A DNA stretch of 64,000 nt from an uncultured Vampirovibrio sp. (lineage in GTDB: Bacteria; Cyanobacteriota; Vampirovibrionia; Gastranaerophilales; Gastranaerophilaceae): contig CAJTLW010000010.1 of the NCBI GenBank assembly GCA_910577515.1, positions 1 to 64,000 on the forward strand. The letters are read 5' to 3'. Made by a program: the position numbers and the translations under genes. Below, one piece after another: positions 6,576-16,367 of the stretch; positions within the stretch are counted from its first letter, which is position 1; each line of letters begins with the position of its first letter. Below the pieces are notes generated by a model. It saw nothing but the letters and a program-made list of their open reading frames with translations. It did not search any database and had not been told where the DNA came from.

Positions 6576-8360
6576 ATGGATAATATGGAAATAACTGAGC
6601 TTCTGGATAAATCTTTGGAGTTAATCAATAAAGAACAATTTGAAGAAGCAAATGAGCTTTTGCAAAAAGCATCAAAACTTGAGCCTGATAATATTGAAAT
6701 ATTAAAAAATTTGGGCCTCACTTTAATAAACCTTCAGGATTTTACCCATGCAAGAGAAATATTTTCAAAAGTAGTAAAAATTGATCCTGATAATGCAAAT
6801 GCTTGGTATTATCTTGGAAGTATTCAAGAGAAGCTTGATGAATTCAATGAAGCACTGGTTTCTCATAAAAAAGTAATAGAATTAAGACCCCAATATATTG
6901 ATGCTTATAAAGCGCTTGGTGTTTTATATCTTAAAACCGGCAGATTTGACGAATTAATCAACACTATCGAAAAGGCGCTTGAAATTGAAAAAGAAGACTA
7001 TCAGCTTTTTTATATAATATCTTCTGCTTATATGGCAAAAAAGGAGGATAACCTTGCCCTTAAATATTTAGAAGAGGCTCACAGGCTGAATCCTTCTCAT
7101 ATACAGATTTTAAACAATATCAGCACATGCTACATTGCAAAAGGCGAGTACGATTTGGCTGAAAAATATTTAAGGGCGGCTTTAGAGCTAGATAATAAAA
7201 ACTCTTCAACCAATTATAATCTTGGCTCTTTGTATCAATTGAAAGGAAAATTTGAAGAAGCTTTTATATGTTTCAATACAGCATATATTAAAGAACCATC
7301 TACAACCTTTTTATCATCTCTTGCATATTGCGCTATTCAAGCTGGCAGATGGGAAACTGCATGCAATTTGTATAAAAGCCTTGTAGCAATTCATCCTGAG
7401 AAATTTAATTTCAAAATGAATTATCTTAATTGCTGCATTCAAACTGGAAAATATAAAGAGGGGCTTGATATAGCAGAAAAACTTGTAAAATTAAATTCAA
7501 AATCTATTGATATACAAAAAAAACTTGCCTACTTATACAGGTTAAATAAAAAACCTCAAAACGCAATTGAAATTTTAGAAAAGCTTTTAAAAAGAGGAAA
7601 GATAGATTTTGAAATATGCTATAACTTAGGCATAGCCTATGTAAACATTAATGAATTTGAGCAGGGAAAAGAAAACCTTAAAAAATGCGTTTCTTTAGAG
7701 CCTGATAATCCTATTGCAAGAAAGGATTTGGGTATATTATATTTAAAAATGAATTATGTTGACTGGGCCTTGGATGAATTTCAAAACGCAATTAATTTGG
7801 AGCCTTCTAACCCTGAACATTATTTTAATATCGCCGTAGCTTATCATAAAACACAAGAATATGATAAAGCTGATAAATACTTTAAAAAGATGCTTGAATT
7901 AGATGAGGATAACCCTTCATATCTAACATGCTATGGCGAAAACCTTCTTGCACTTGGCAAAAATGACAAAGCTAAAGAAATATTGTTAAAGGCAATTAAA
8001 ACACAAAATGTAAATTATAAAGCAAAGTTTGCCCTTGCAAAAATTTATTTTGAAGAAAAAAATTATAAAACATCAAATGACCTTCTTTTAGATATTAAAG
8101 ATACTGTAAATAATCCTGAAATTTTAAACCTTATGGCGCAAAATTTTATGAAATTGAAAGATTATAAAACAGCTGCAGGCATTTTAAGCAAATTAAAAGA
8201 AGCATATCCTGATAATCACATCCTTCTTTGTGATTTAGCAAAATGTGAAATAAAAATCGGCGAATTTAACAATGCAAAAGAAAATATAAAACAGGCTTTA
8301 ATGCGGTTTCCCGGTTTTGATTACGGATTAAAACTATTAAAAGAGGTGGAAAAGCAATGA
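6576..8360 (+). CDS. Tetratricopeptide-repeat (TPR) protein
   Basis: The 594-aa protein is built almost wholly of about 16-17 TPR units (for example ANAWYYLGSIQEKLDEFNEA, NYNLGSLYQLKGKFEEA, EHYFNIAVAYHKTQEYDKA) with the usual W/L/G/A/P spacing. There is no signal peptide or catalytic domain, so it is a cytoplasmic protein-protein scaffold. TATAAT (6563-6568) ends 7 nt before the ATG with no Shine-Dalgarno, implying a leaderless mRNA. The stop overlaps the trpS start (ATGA), so the two are coupled. Confidence 0.9.
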   Translation: MDNMEITELLDKSLELINKEQFEEANELLQKASKLEPDNIEILKNLGLTLINLQDFTHAREIFSKVVKIDPDNANAWYYLGSIQEKLDEFNEALVSHKKVIELRPQYIDAYKALGVLYLKTGRFDELINTIEKALEIEKEDYQLFYIISSAYMAKKEDNLALKYLEEAHRLNPSHIQILNNISTCYIAKGEYDLAEKYLRAALELDNKNSSTNYNLGSLYQLKGKFEEAFICFNTAYIKEPSTTFLSSLAYCAIQAGRWETACNLYKSLVAIHPEKFNFKMNYLNCCIQTGKYKEGLDIAEKLVKLNSKSIDIQKKLAYLYRLNKKPQNAIEILEKLLKRGKIDFEICYNLGIAYVNINEFEQGKENLKKCVSLEPDNPIARKDLGILYLKMNYVDWALDEFQNAINLEPSNPEHYFNIAVAYHKTQEYDKADKYFKKMLELDEDNPSYLTCYGENLLALGKNDKAKEILLKAIKTQNVNYKAKFALAKIYFEEKNYKTSNDLLLDIKDTVNNPEILNLMAQNFMKLKDYKTAAGILSKLKEAYPDNHILLCDLAKCEIKIGEFNNAKENIKQALMRFPGFDYGLKLLKEVEKQ

Positions 8361-9370
8361 ATTTAACCAAAAAAAGAATTGTGTCAGGAATGCGTTCAAC
8401 AGGAAAACTCCATTTGGGGCATTATTTTGGCGTTCTTACAAATTGGGTAAAATTACAAAAAGAATATGAATCATTCTTTTTCATTGCAGATTGGCATGCC
8501 TTAACTACCAAATATAATGATACGGCAGGTTTAAAAGAAAGCGTAAGAGATGTTGCACTTGATTGGCTTGCATGCGGCATTGACCCTAATAAATCAACAA
8601 TTTATCTTCAATCTTTAGTGCCTGAAACTGCAGAATTGCATATATATTTAAGCATGTTAACCCCGCAAAATTGGGTAGAACGCGACCCTACGCTTAAAGA
8701 TATGACAAAAATTCTACGGACACAGGGAGATAGCGACGGCTCCATTACATACGGGCTTTTAGGGTACCCTGTTTTGATGACAGCTGATATAATCACATTT
8801 AATGTAGATTATGTTCCCGTAGGTATCGACCAGGTTGCACACATTGAAATTTCAAGAGATATTATAAGACGTTTTAACAACATTTATAAAACTGAATATT
8901 TTAAAGAACCAAAGCCGTTATTAACTGAAATTCCACTATTAAAAGGAATAGACGGCAACAAGATGGGTAAATCATTCAATAATGATATAAAAATATCAGA
9001 TGATGAAGAAACTACACAAAAGAAAATTATGAGATGCATCACAGATAGGAACAGAATGAGAAGGGATGATAAAGGAAACCCTGAAAACTGTGAAGTAGCT
9101 TATACTTATTGGAAAATATTCGGCACAGAAGATGAGCTTAAAGAAATTGAGGAGGGCTGCAAAGCTGCAACTTTAGGCTGTGCAGATTGCAAAAGATGCC
9201 TTGCAAAGAAAATAAATGAACATTTTGCGCCCATCAGAGAAAAAAGAATTGAACTTGCTAAAAACCCTGAAACAGTGAGGGATATTTTAATTGAAGGCTC
9301 TAAAAAAGCAAGAGCAGAAGCAAGAAAAATTCTTGATGGCGCCAAAGAAGCAATAGGGATGTATTTTTAA
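8357..9370 (+). CDS. trpS: Tryptophanyl-tRNA synthetase
   Basis: This class I aminoacyl-tRNA synthetase charges tRNA-Trp. The 337-aa length is normal. The HIGH-type signature is HLGH within GKLHLGHYFG, and the KMSKS-type loop is KMGKS at residues 202-206. GVDQVAHIE-like residues (VGIDQVAHIEISRDI) form the Trp/dimer region. A C-rich segment (CKAATLGCADCKRCLAKK, about 263-280) could bind zinc or a cluster. GAGGTGG in the end of the TPR gene is the ribosome site. Confidence 0.94.
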   Translation: MNLTKKRIVSGMRSTGKLHLGHYFGVLTNWVKLQKEYESFFFIADWHALTTKYNDTAGLKESVRDVALDWLACGIDPNKSTIYLQSLVPETAELHIYLSMLTPQNWVERDPTLKDMTKILRTQGDSDGSITYGLLGYPVLMTADIITFNVDYVPVGIDQVAHIEISRDIIRRFNNIYKTEYFKEPKPLLTEIPLLKGIDGNKMGKSFNNDIKISDDEETTQKKIMRCITDRNRMRRDDKGNPENCEVAYTYWKIFGTEDELKEIEEGCKAATLGCADCKRCLAKKINEHFAPIREKRIELAKNPETVRDILIEGSKKARAEARKILDGAKEAIGMYF

Positions 9371-9394
9371 CCGTTAAAGAAGCGGACAAGATTT

Positions 9395-9460
9395 TTATAA
9401 AAAAACGGGTATTGAAAGGTTACAAAATCAATACCCTTAGAAAAGTTGTTCATCTAAAAT
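9395..9460 (-). terminator. Conserved 3' element of glycine-rich genes, copy 2
   Basis: Reading the minus strand from the stop at 9461: GATGAACAACTTTTC (9454-9440), then hairpin GGGTATTGA / TCAATACCC (9436-9428 with 9415-9407), loop TTTTGTAACCTT, then a T-run. The leading motif and loop match copies 1 and 3; the stem sequence differs in both arms, so pairing is preserved. Confidence 0.88.
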
Positions 9461-12166
9461 TTAATTACTCCATTCGATTACTACCATACCATTTCCCCCT
9501 CTTCCGCCTTTATATGCAGCATTTTCTTTCACAGCACCGCCACCTCCGCCGCCGCCAACTTTAGCTGCATTTTTGCCAATAGCCGTAGATGAAGAATTGG
9601 CACAATTTCCGTTTGGCATATTTCCGCCGCAGCCACCAAGACCCATAAGGGTATCAAATAAAGGAGAAATTTCAGGAGTGATTGTTCCTCCGATGCCGCC
9701 ATAGTCATCGTTTCCAGGTTCGCCTTTCACGGAATTTTTCATACTTCCATCACTATTTCCACCAAGCCCGTGGTTTGCACCTGCAGCTCCGCCTCCGATG
9801 CCGCCTTTTGCCCTTATTGCTTCTCCTTCAGTTGTAGTAACATAAGTATCACCACCATCGTTGCCTTTTTGGCCAAAATATCCGCTTGCGCCGTTTAATG
9901 TATTTAAAATCGGTTTTCCTTCTCCACCTTTACCGATATTGATTTTTACCTTTGTACCAGCTGAAACCCAAATATCTTTTTTATTTACTATCTGCCCTGC
10001 AGCGCCTCCGCCGCCATTTGCGCTGCCCCATTCAAAGTAAATATAACCATTTGCACCTTTACCACCGAAACCGGGGTTAGAACCATAAGTTACAACTCCG
10101 CCACCGCCTCCGCCGCCTGCACCGTAATTGGATGATGAGGCATCTGAGCCATTAGAGCTTGCGCCACCGGGGTTTCCTCCACTTAACAGTGTGCCATCCT
10201 GTTTTTTGCTATCCCCGCCTTTGCCTCCGCCTGAACCGTTTGATACAACATTGCCTGAAAAACCATCTGTACCGCCTGTTTCCAAATTCAGCCCTGCCCA
10301 ATCATTATACACGGCTATACTTGAAAAGCTTGTTTTGTTTATTCCGCCGCCTTTGCCGCCTGAATTTGATATATTGCTATCGTTTGATTCATATTTTCCG
10401 CCTTTGCCGCCTGAAACACTTGCTACAGTACTGCCATTTATTGTGATAGATGTTGTTCCGCCATCATTACCGTCTTTACTGTAGGCTGTTGTTCTTGCGC
10501 CACCAAGGCCTATATTAAAATTAATTTTTTGACCCGGTGTAACCGTGATTTCTCCAATCCAAATTTGCCCTGCTCCACCTCCGCCGCCTGAATTTGATAC
10601 ATCTTTATATTGGCATCTTAAAGCATTCGCGGTTTTCGGCCATTGAATCCGCATAGCCCCCTGTTTGCCGTTATCTCCATTACTATAATCGCCCGCTCCA
10701 TTTCCACCGTTACAATAGTTTGAAGAAAAGATACCATTAGATACAGCACCCCCCGCACCTACAACGGAACCTGAAGCCCTCTTGCCGCTGTTTCCACCTG
10801 CACCACCGCCTCCCGGTGTTCCTAATGAATTAATGATGTTGCTGCTAGCATTTAATCCACCAGAATTTCCAAGCCCGCCTTTACCCAAAATATCGTAGCC
10901 ACCTCCACCTCCTCCACCTCCGCCGCCAATTCCACCGCCGCCTCCGCCTCCACCTCCGCCAGTTCTTTCACCGGAACCACCGCCTCCGCCTCCACCTGCA
11001 GCAGTAAATAGTATAGAAGAAGGACTGTTTACATTGCTGGATAGTATTAAAGCAGGCCCTCCGCCTCCGCCTCCTGCATCACAAGCACCATACCCGGTGC
11101 CTCCGCCACCGCCGCCTCCGCCAAAATATGTACCAGACCCGCCTGAGCCGGATGTTCCCATATAACGGTTAGGATTATCAGTAGGCACTTTTACTCCTCC
11201 TCCAATCCCGCCTTGCGCTAAAATATCACCTGCTCCATTGGCTCCTGAAAAACCTGGTGTATTTATGGCTTTATCACTGGAAGTTGCTTGCCCCCTGCCG
11301 CCTGCACCGCCATACATCCCGCCCGCACCGCCTGCAGTAGAAGAATGGCAGCCTCCACCTCCGCCTCCTGCTGAATAACCACCTGAATTTCCACTATTTC
11401 CAGGCACTGCATCCATTCCGCCTGCACCGCCGCCTCCGCCGCCACCGCCGGGAACTCTAATATAGACAGCATCTTGCAAAACAATAACCTGTTCATTCTT
11501 TTTATACCCGCCTGAACCTCCACCATTAGAAAAAAATCCATACCAAGACCTTCCGGAGCCTCCGCCGCCTCCGCCGCAAGCAGTTACGCTCAATATAGCA
11601 TTAACATTCGGGGTGATCTTTGTTGCAGTGTTTGAAACAAGCTCCCATTGCGTTGTGCCGGATAATGTACATTTATTATCGAGTTCGGGTGCTTTTGCAC
11701 CATCAGGGATAATCCATGTGCTTTGCCCTGTTGTTAAAAAATCTTTTGTACCACTTTCTTTATTTGAATTTCCAAATGCATACTGTCTTTTATCGCCGCC
11801 TGAAGCACCTCCGCCGCCGGCACCAGTCATAAATACTCTGATTTTGGTAACACCGTCGGGTACTACCCAATTTGTTTCAGATGCGGTTATTTCTTTATAG
11901 CCATAAGTGGCACCACCTCCGCCGCCACCTGCGCCGACTGCCGTGATATCAATGGTGTTAACTCCGCCCGGGACTGTCCATTCAAAATCTTCATAAAAAG
12001 TTCTTGAATAATCTCCTCTGACACCATTGCCAGTTACGTTTGCAGTGATAGTTTCTCCGCTCAATCTTTTTGTCATAACAGGAGCAAGCGCTGCAAGCAG
12101 CAAAGATGCCACCAACAATGCCATAAGCATTTCAACAAGAGAGAAAGCTGCATATTTTTTTATCAT
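9461..12166 (-). CDS. Giant glycine-rich protein with prepilin-type N-terminus
   Basis: The protein is 901 aa. The N-terminus is a type IV prepilin/pseudopilin signal: a 7-residue leader MIKKYAA, then FSLVEMLMALLVASLLLA with Glu at mature +5. It would be processed by a PilD-type peptidase and N-methylated, leaving the rest outside the inner membrane. At least three modules of the form W-x-V-P-x-G-V-x-x-I-x-V-x-x-x-G-A-GGGG follow (FEWTVPGGVNTIDITAVGAG, TNWVVPDGVTKIRVFMTGAG), typical of phage-tail-fibre-like glycine-rich domains. Hundreds of glycines, in runs up to 10, follow. Likely a surface appendage or adhesin (inference). AAGGAG precedes the ATG. Confidence 0.88.
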   Translation of the reverse strand: MIKKYAAFSLVEMLMALLVASLLLAALAPVMTKRLSGETITANVTGNGVRGDYSRTFYEDFEWTVPGGVNTIDITAVGAGGGGGGATYGYKEITASETNWVVPDGVTKIRVFMTGAGGGGASGGDKRQYAFGNSNKESGTKDFLTTGQSTWIIPDGAKAPELDNKCTLSGTTQWELVSNTATKITPNVNAILSVTACGGGGGGSGRSWYGFFSNGGGSGGYKKNEQVIVLQDAVYIRVPGGGGGGGGAGGMDAVPGNSGNSGGYSAGGGGGGCHSSTAGGAGGMYGGAGGRGQATSSDKAINTPGFSGANGAGDILAQGGIGGGVKVPTDNPNRYMGTSGSGGSGTYFGGGGGGGGTGYGACDAGGGGGGPALILSSNVNSPSSILFTAAGGGGGGGSGERTGGGGGGGGGGIGGGGGGGGGGYDILGKGGLGNSGGLNASSNIINSLGTPGGGGAGGNSGKRASGSVVGAGGAVSNGIFSSNYCNGGNGAGDYSNGDNGKQGAMRIQWPKTANALRCQYKDVSNSGGGGGAGQIWIGEITVTPGQKINFNIGLGGARTTAYSKDGNDGGTTSITINGSTVASVSGGKGGKYESNDSNISNSGGKGGGINKTSFSSIAVYNDWAGLNLETGGTDGFSGNVVSNGSGGGKGGDSKKQDGTLLSGGNPGGASSNGSDASSSNYGAGGGGGGGVVTYGSNPGFGGKGANGYIYFEWGSANGGGGAAGQIVNKKDIWVSAGTKVKINIGKGGEGKPILNTLNGASGYFGQKGNDGGDTYVTTTEGEAIRAKGGIGGGAAGANHGLGGNSDGSMKNSVKGEPGNDDYGGIGGTITPEISPLFDTLMGLGGCGGNMPNGNCANSSSTAIGKNAAKVGGGGGGGAVKENAAYKGGRGGNGMVVIEWSN

Positions 12167-12238
12167 TTAATATTCTCCTTAACAAATGTCTAAGTTGTAT
12201 TTAAATTGGCTTTAAATATATACGTTTATTGAATATTA

Positions 12239-12298
12239 GCCACATGGTGTTACATGTGTGTAATGGAATAATATTATGATAGCACTAGAATTACATGT
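12239..12298. promoter_or_regulatory. Candidate operator between the glycine-rich gene and its XRE gene
   Basis: The 132-bp divergent spacer carries repeated ACATG words: CACATGG (12241-12247), TTACATGTGTGTAA (12250-12263, imperfect palindrome) and TTACATGTATG (12291-12301, overlapping the XRE start). TAGAAT (12286-12291) is a possible -10 for the XRE gene. Spacing and repetition suggest autoregulation and control of the divergent gene, by inference. Confidence 0.5.
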
Positions 12299-12550
12299 AT
12301 GCAACAGCAGGATAAAAAACTACTGAAAATGATAGGCAAAAGGATTAAAAAGCTTAGGCTTGAAAAGGATAAATCCCTTAATAATTTTGCCTTTAACGAT
12401 TGCCTTATAACATCAGCAACCTTAAGCCGTGTTGAAAATGGCCTTGTTGATTTAAAATTTACAACGCTTATTAAAATTGCAAATGCACTTGAAGTTACCC
12501 CTGCTGAGCTTTTAGAAAATTTTGAGTTTAAATATACAGACCTTTACTGA
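12299..12550 (+). CDS. XRE-family HTH regulator, divergent from the glycine-rich gene
   Basis: This 83-aa single-domain Cro/C1-type helix-turn-helix protein (IGKRIKKLRLEKDKSLNNFA ... TSATLSRVENGLVDLKFTTL) ends in the usual IANALEVTPAELLEN. It has no effector domain. The start ATG at 12299 has no Shine-Dalgarno, and a TAGAAT hexamer ends 7 nt upstream, so it is probably leaderless. The pairing with a giant glycine-rich prepilin gene recurs at 40304/40188, so it likely controls its neighbour and itself. Confidence 0.85.
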   Translation: MQQQDKKLLKMIGKRIKKLRLEKDKSLNNFAFNDCLITSATLSRVENGLVDLKFTTLIKIANALEVTPAELLENFEFKYTDLY

Positions 12551-12577
12551 AAGGCTATCCAAAAAAAATTTATAAAT

Positions 12578-12612
12578 AAAAGCTGCCTTTAAAAAATAAA
12601 AGCAGCTTTTTT
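12578..12612. terminator. Bidirectional terminator between convergent genes
   Basis: AAAAGCTGC (12578-12586) pairs with GCAGCTTTT (12602-12610). T-runs on the plus strand and an A-run before it let it serve both the XRE gene and the convergent GH13-like gene. Confidence 0.75.
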
Positions 12613-12631
12613 AAAAATAGTTTAGTTGATA

Positions 12632-14917
12632 TTACTTTATAACAAACCTGTATACCTTGAATTCTGCAGGTTTTAGGATGTGGAAAGTTATCATATTTTC
12701 AATATTATTTAAAAGTTTCTTTTCAACAAACTGACATTTTTTCATCTCATCATAATCAAATTCAAAGAACGAAACTAAAACCCTGTTACCAAGCTCAATT
12801 TCGTTTCCTTCAATGGTTTTACCGCGCACAATCTGCATTGTGGATGTGCCATCCGGGTTTTGAACACATATTTTTTCTGTTGGGTTTTGATAATTTGCAA
12901 CAATAAGGAAATTTCCCTCATTTGATATAATTTCCCAAACCGCAAGCCCCTCCTTGGTCTGCTTTACAAGCTGTGCTTTGCCGTTTAAAATCACAGAGGA
13001 ATTTTGGGCAAAGTAATTAATTGCATTGAATTTTTCATAAAAAGCCCAGTCTTTGTTTCTTTTCATAGAAACTTCGTTGCCTATTATGTATTCTATGCCT
13101 GTTTTTGTAAAGCTTTCATCACCGTCAATATATAAAGAAGGCCTGTTTGCATTTTTACCGCCGGGTAAGAATTTATATTTAAACCATTTAAATAAAGCAC
13201 CTTCTGCCCCGAGTTGCCCCGGGTATTGGTCAATTGCCTCAAATTCGCCATCCTGATTATTATAAGTTTTCAATATTGAAAGAGGGTTTATAATACTGTT
13301 TTTAGTGTTATATTTTTCAAGAAAAGCATTATCTTCAATGATTTGAGCGGGAGTTTTTGTGTTTTGGGATACAATATCATTCCCCCATAATAAATCAAAC
13401 CCCATGCCTGCATGGTATTCTTTATAAAAATCATCCCATAGCATATATTCAGCAAGTGAAGCAAAATACGGGCTGCGTCTTTTTAAAACAGCATTCATTT
13501 TGTTTAAAACTTCTCTTGGCGCCCTGTAGCTTATGGGTACTTTTCCTTTTTCAGAAAAATCATCCACAATGTGGTCAATATGGTCTACCCTGAAGCCGTC
13601 AAAATTGTATTCATCCGCTATTGCTCTTGTATATTCAAAGAAAAATTCGCAAACTTTTTTATTATATTTGCCATTTTCAAAATAAACAAAATAATATGGA
13701 GTTTGGCAATCTAAATTTGCAAAGTGTGTTACATCTTCATCTTTATAGTTAAAGTGTCTGAACATAGGATATTCTTTGCTTGAGTGCATTTTATCAAAAA
13801 CAGGAATACCTGAAGAACACCATGCACCGCCCGGAGCAGGCCATAGGCCTTCTTTTATAAGGGCTTTTACAATTTCAGACTGGTCAACAATATCTTCTTC
13901 TTTTGAAGGCTTCTTGCCATTGACTTTTTCTATGACATCATATACTTTCTTTAGAATATCATCCTGTCTAAACCTGTTCGACATTTGATTGGAAAGATTT
14001 TTCTTTGATTCTTCCATTAATTTATCAAATGCTTTTAAAATTTCTTCGTTTCCATTTTTAAAAGTTTTTCTTGAACCTGATGATATTTCAAGATAAAGAG
14101 CTTTCGCACCATCTACCTCATCTGCGTTATATTTATCTTTAAGCATAACAGCAGCTTTTTCGATTTCTCTTTTATAATCTTCAATTAATTCTTTTATATC
14201 AAACCATCTTGCAACGTATGGTTTTGATAGCACCACTTTTGAAAATCTTCCCGTTTGGGGCAGAATATCATAAATTACAGGATGCCCTGCAAGCTGTGCC
14301 ATTGTAATAAATAATTTAACCTGTTCCTTAGCATCAAACCCTAAAAATTTGCTTAATTTCACATCTTCAAGCTTGGAACTTACATCTGATGACATTGGAA
14401 GATAAGCACAGCCAAATTCTCTAGGGTGGAAAGGAAGTAGATATATAGTATCCCCCAGTACCCCATGGCTTACATTTCCTCTTGGGAGGGTTAAAATTTG
14501 GGCTATCCACTCAATAAAAAGCCCTGTGTTTGATGATTTTGTACCGTCGCCAAGCGCAGATAAAGAAATAAGCTTAATATTATGACCTTCTCTTTTAAAC
14601 CAGTTTGAATTTTTAACTTTTCTCCTCGCAAGAGGTGAAGGATTTTGAATATCCTTTAATTTAAAGTTTTCATAAGTGCCTTCCAGTTTTAGAATTTCAA
14701 CATAAGCAAAAATAATTTCTGATGGTGTAAGTTCATCCAAAACTTTATAATGAGGGTAAGGCAAATAACCGTATTTTTTAATAGTATCCGTTAAATATTG
14801 TTTTCTTTCTTCAGATACATCATTAATACAATAAATATCTTTAACTTTAGCAAAAACTTCCTGAAGTTTTGAGCCAGCAAATACGCTTTTTGATAATAAA
14901 TTTAACATAAGGTTCAC
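12632..14917 (-). CDS. GH13-like (alpha-amylase superfamily) protein, atypical
   Basis: The protein is 761 aa with no signal peptide, so cytoplasmic. A (beta/alpha)8 glycosidase core is suggested by FDGFRVDHIDHIVDDF (GH13 region II, nucleophile Asp) and FASLAEYMLWDD (region III, acid Glu). PVIYDILPQTGRF resembles region I. I cannot find the region IV NHD motif; YIIGNEVSMKRN sits near its expected place. A C-terminal beta-like domain follows (GKAQLVKQTKEGLAVWE ...). It probably acts on glycogen or maltodextrin, or is a divergent transglycosidase. It stands alone between the glycine-rich locus and the SLH gene. Confidence 0.72.
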   Translation of the reverse strand: MNLMLNLLSKSVFAGSKLQEVFAKVKDIYCINDVSEERKQYLTDTIKKYGYLPYPHYKVLDELTPSEIIFAYVEILKLEGTYENFKLKDIQNPSPLARRKVKNSNWFKREGHNIKLISLSALGDGTKSSNTGLFIEWIAQILTLPRGNVSHGVLGDTIYLLPFHPREFGCAYLPMSSDVSSKLEDVKLSKFLGFDAKEQVKLFITMAQLAGHPVIYDILPQTGRFSKVVLSKPYVARWFDIKELIEDYKREIEKAAVMLKDKYNADEVDGAKALYLEISSGSRKTFKNGNEEILKAFDKLMEESKKNLSNQMSNRFRQDDILKKVYDVIEKVNGKKPSKEEDIVDQSEIVKALIKEGLWPAPGGAWCSSGIPVFDKMHSSKEYPMFRHFNYKDEDVTHFANLDCQTPYYFVYFENGKYNKKVCEFFFEYTRAIADEYNFDGFRVDHIDHIVDDFSEKGKVPISYRAPREVLNKMNAVLKRRSPYFASLAEYMLWDDFYKEYHAGMGFDLLWGNDIVSQNTKTPAQIIEDNAFLEKYNTKNSIINPLSILKTYNNQDGEFEAIDQYPGQLGAEGALFKWFKYKFLPGGKNANRPSLYIDGDESFTKTGIEYIIGNEVSMKRNKDWAFYEKFNAINYFAQNSSVILNGKAQLVKQTKEGLAVWEIISNEGNFLIVANYQNPTEKICVQNPDGTSTMQIVRGKTIEGNEIELGNRVLVSFFEFDYDEMKKCQFVEKKLLNNIENMITFHILKPAEFKVYRFVIK

Positions 14918-15146
14918 CTGCTTTTTCTATTCCAAAAGGGGAAAAATTACTATCCATAAAAAGATATTACCATGGAAGATTTTTAAATTAAATTATTGTG
15001 TTTAGAAATGTTAAAACATGCTGAAATATAGAATATATACTGCTTTTGAATTATTGATTTTAAAAAATTGTTGGTGTAGAATTTTTTTTATAATAAATTA
15101 TTATAGACTGTTGCCATTACTTCCACAAGAAAAAGCGAGGAAATAT

Positions 15147-16367
15147 ATGAATTTTTTAAAGAAAACATACAAACTTTTTTTAGTTTTATGTCTTATTATT
15201 TTAGGTTTGAACACAAGTATCGCATCAACCATTGAAGATGTACCTGATGGTTTCTGGGCGCAAAAGGCTATCGCCGATTGTATAAACAGAGGATATTTCA
15301 GCCTAGATAAATCAAACAAATTTTACCCTAACGGCTCAATTCAAAGAGGAGCATTTTTGAACGCTCTTCTTAAAGTTTTGGAAAGCGAAGATGTTGTAAC
15401 GGGTGCAAAAGCTTATTTTAAAGATATGGATGATAATTCTCCTTATAGAAAAGATATAGCGATAGCTCAAAATATGGGCTTTGTATTTGGATATCCTGAT
15501 AAAACATTTAAACCAACAGAAGCTATAACACACTCTGAAGCAATCAGCGTTATTGCCAACATTTCAAAAACTTCAATGCGTGATAAATCAATCCTTGAAC
15601 AGTTCTCAGATTCAGGTGAAATCCCTGTTTGGGCGTTAGATTCTTATGCAAAAGCAGTTGCGGATAATCTTTATATTAACCATCCGGATCCATCCAGATT
15701 TAACCCAACATCAAAAATGACAAAAGCTGAAGCTGCCGTGTTGTTTGCAAAAATGGCCGGTGATTTTGATATATTAAAATTAAAATATTCAAAAGCAGAA
15801 GAAGATATTTTGCTTAGCGAAGAAACTTTAAATATTTACAATAAAGCACCCAGAAACAACGTTAAAATTTATAATACAAAAAAAATTATTGAAGCCGGAA
15901 ACGTTATTATAGCGCACCCTGTAAACAACATTAATACAAAAACCCTAAAAAGAGGTGAAATCGTTGTTTTTGAAGCACCTACCGATTTATATACAGAAGA
16001 AGGAACTCTTCTTTATAAAGCAGGAGCAAAATTCAGAGCAAAAGTTCACCGCACCAAAAACAGACTTTGGGTAAACAAACAAAATAAAGCTTTATTTATC
16101 TTTGATTACGCAAAATATCCAAATAATACAGAGAAAGAAATGGCTGCTGTTTCTTATACAACAAACAAAGGTCATGTGATTTTTGTAACAGATGCTAATT
16201 CAAAGAAAAAATATAAAGAAAGTTCTAAAAAATTATCAAAAGGTGATTTTCTTTTGAAATATGTTGATAAATTAATCCCAATCGTTCAAACAAAGATTAA
16301 TTCAGATGAAAATATCTACCTTCTTTTAACAGGCGATTTAATTATTCCAAACAATCAAGACCTGTAA
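15147..16367 (+). CDS. Exported protein with three S-layer homology (SLH) domains
   Basis: The 406-aa product starts at the ATG at 15147 (GAGG at 15137-15140, 6-nt spacing); an upstream in-frame extension is rejected. Residues 1-28 are a signal peptide (MNFLKKTYKLFLVLCLIILG ... SIAS). Three SLH units follow: EDVPDGFWAQKAIADCINRG, MDDNSPYRKDIAIAQNMGFV and SDSGEIPVWALDSYAKAVAD, each ending in an F-P-x2-x(I/M)TR-type repeat. SLH domains bind peptidoglycan-linked polymers; in Cyanobacteria they tether outer-membrane proteins. The C-terminal 190 residues are beta-rich and unassigned. Its 3' end overlaps the convergent GT9 gene by 26 nt. Confidence 0.88.
   Translation: MNFLKKTYKLFLVLCLIILGLNTSIASTIEDVPDGFWAQKAIADCINRGYFSLDKSNKFYPNGSIQRGAFLNALLKVLESEDVVTGAKAYFKDMDDNSPYRKDIAIAQNMGFVFGYPDKTFKPTEAITHSEAISVIANISKTSMRDKSILEQFSDSGEIPVWALDSYAKAVADNLYINHPDPSRFNPTSKMTKAEAAVLFAKMAGDFDILKLKYSKAEEDILLSEETLNIYNKAPRNNVKIYNTKKIIEAGNVIIAHPVNNINTKTLKRGEIVVFEAPTDLYTEEGTLLYKAGAKFRAKVHRTKNRLWVNKQNKALFIFDYAKYPNNTEKEMAAVSYTTNKGHVIFVTDANSKKKYKESSKKLSKGDFLLKYVDKLIPIVQTKINSDENIYLLLTGDLIIPNNQDL

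Noticed and set aside
9440..9463. Integron attC site at the conserved 3' element
   Set aside because: The motif GAACAAC and the loop GTAACC do not give the attC GTTRRRY/RYYYAAC pair, and the hairpin acts as a terminator.
10128..10484. Proline/leucine-rich plus-strand frames opposite the glycine-rich gene
   Set aside because: They are antisense shadows created by GGN codons read in reverse as proline. The same applies to 38750-39163 and 37187-37831.
9461..12166. Possible CRISPR or tandem-repeat array in GGC/GGT-rich DNA
   Set aside because: There are no regular direct repeats with spacers. The repetition follows glycine codons in one open frame.
15018..15146. Extended N-terminus of the SLH protein
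   Set aside because: The extra 43 residues precede a clear signal peptide with its own ribosome site at 15137-15140.
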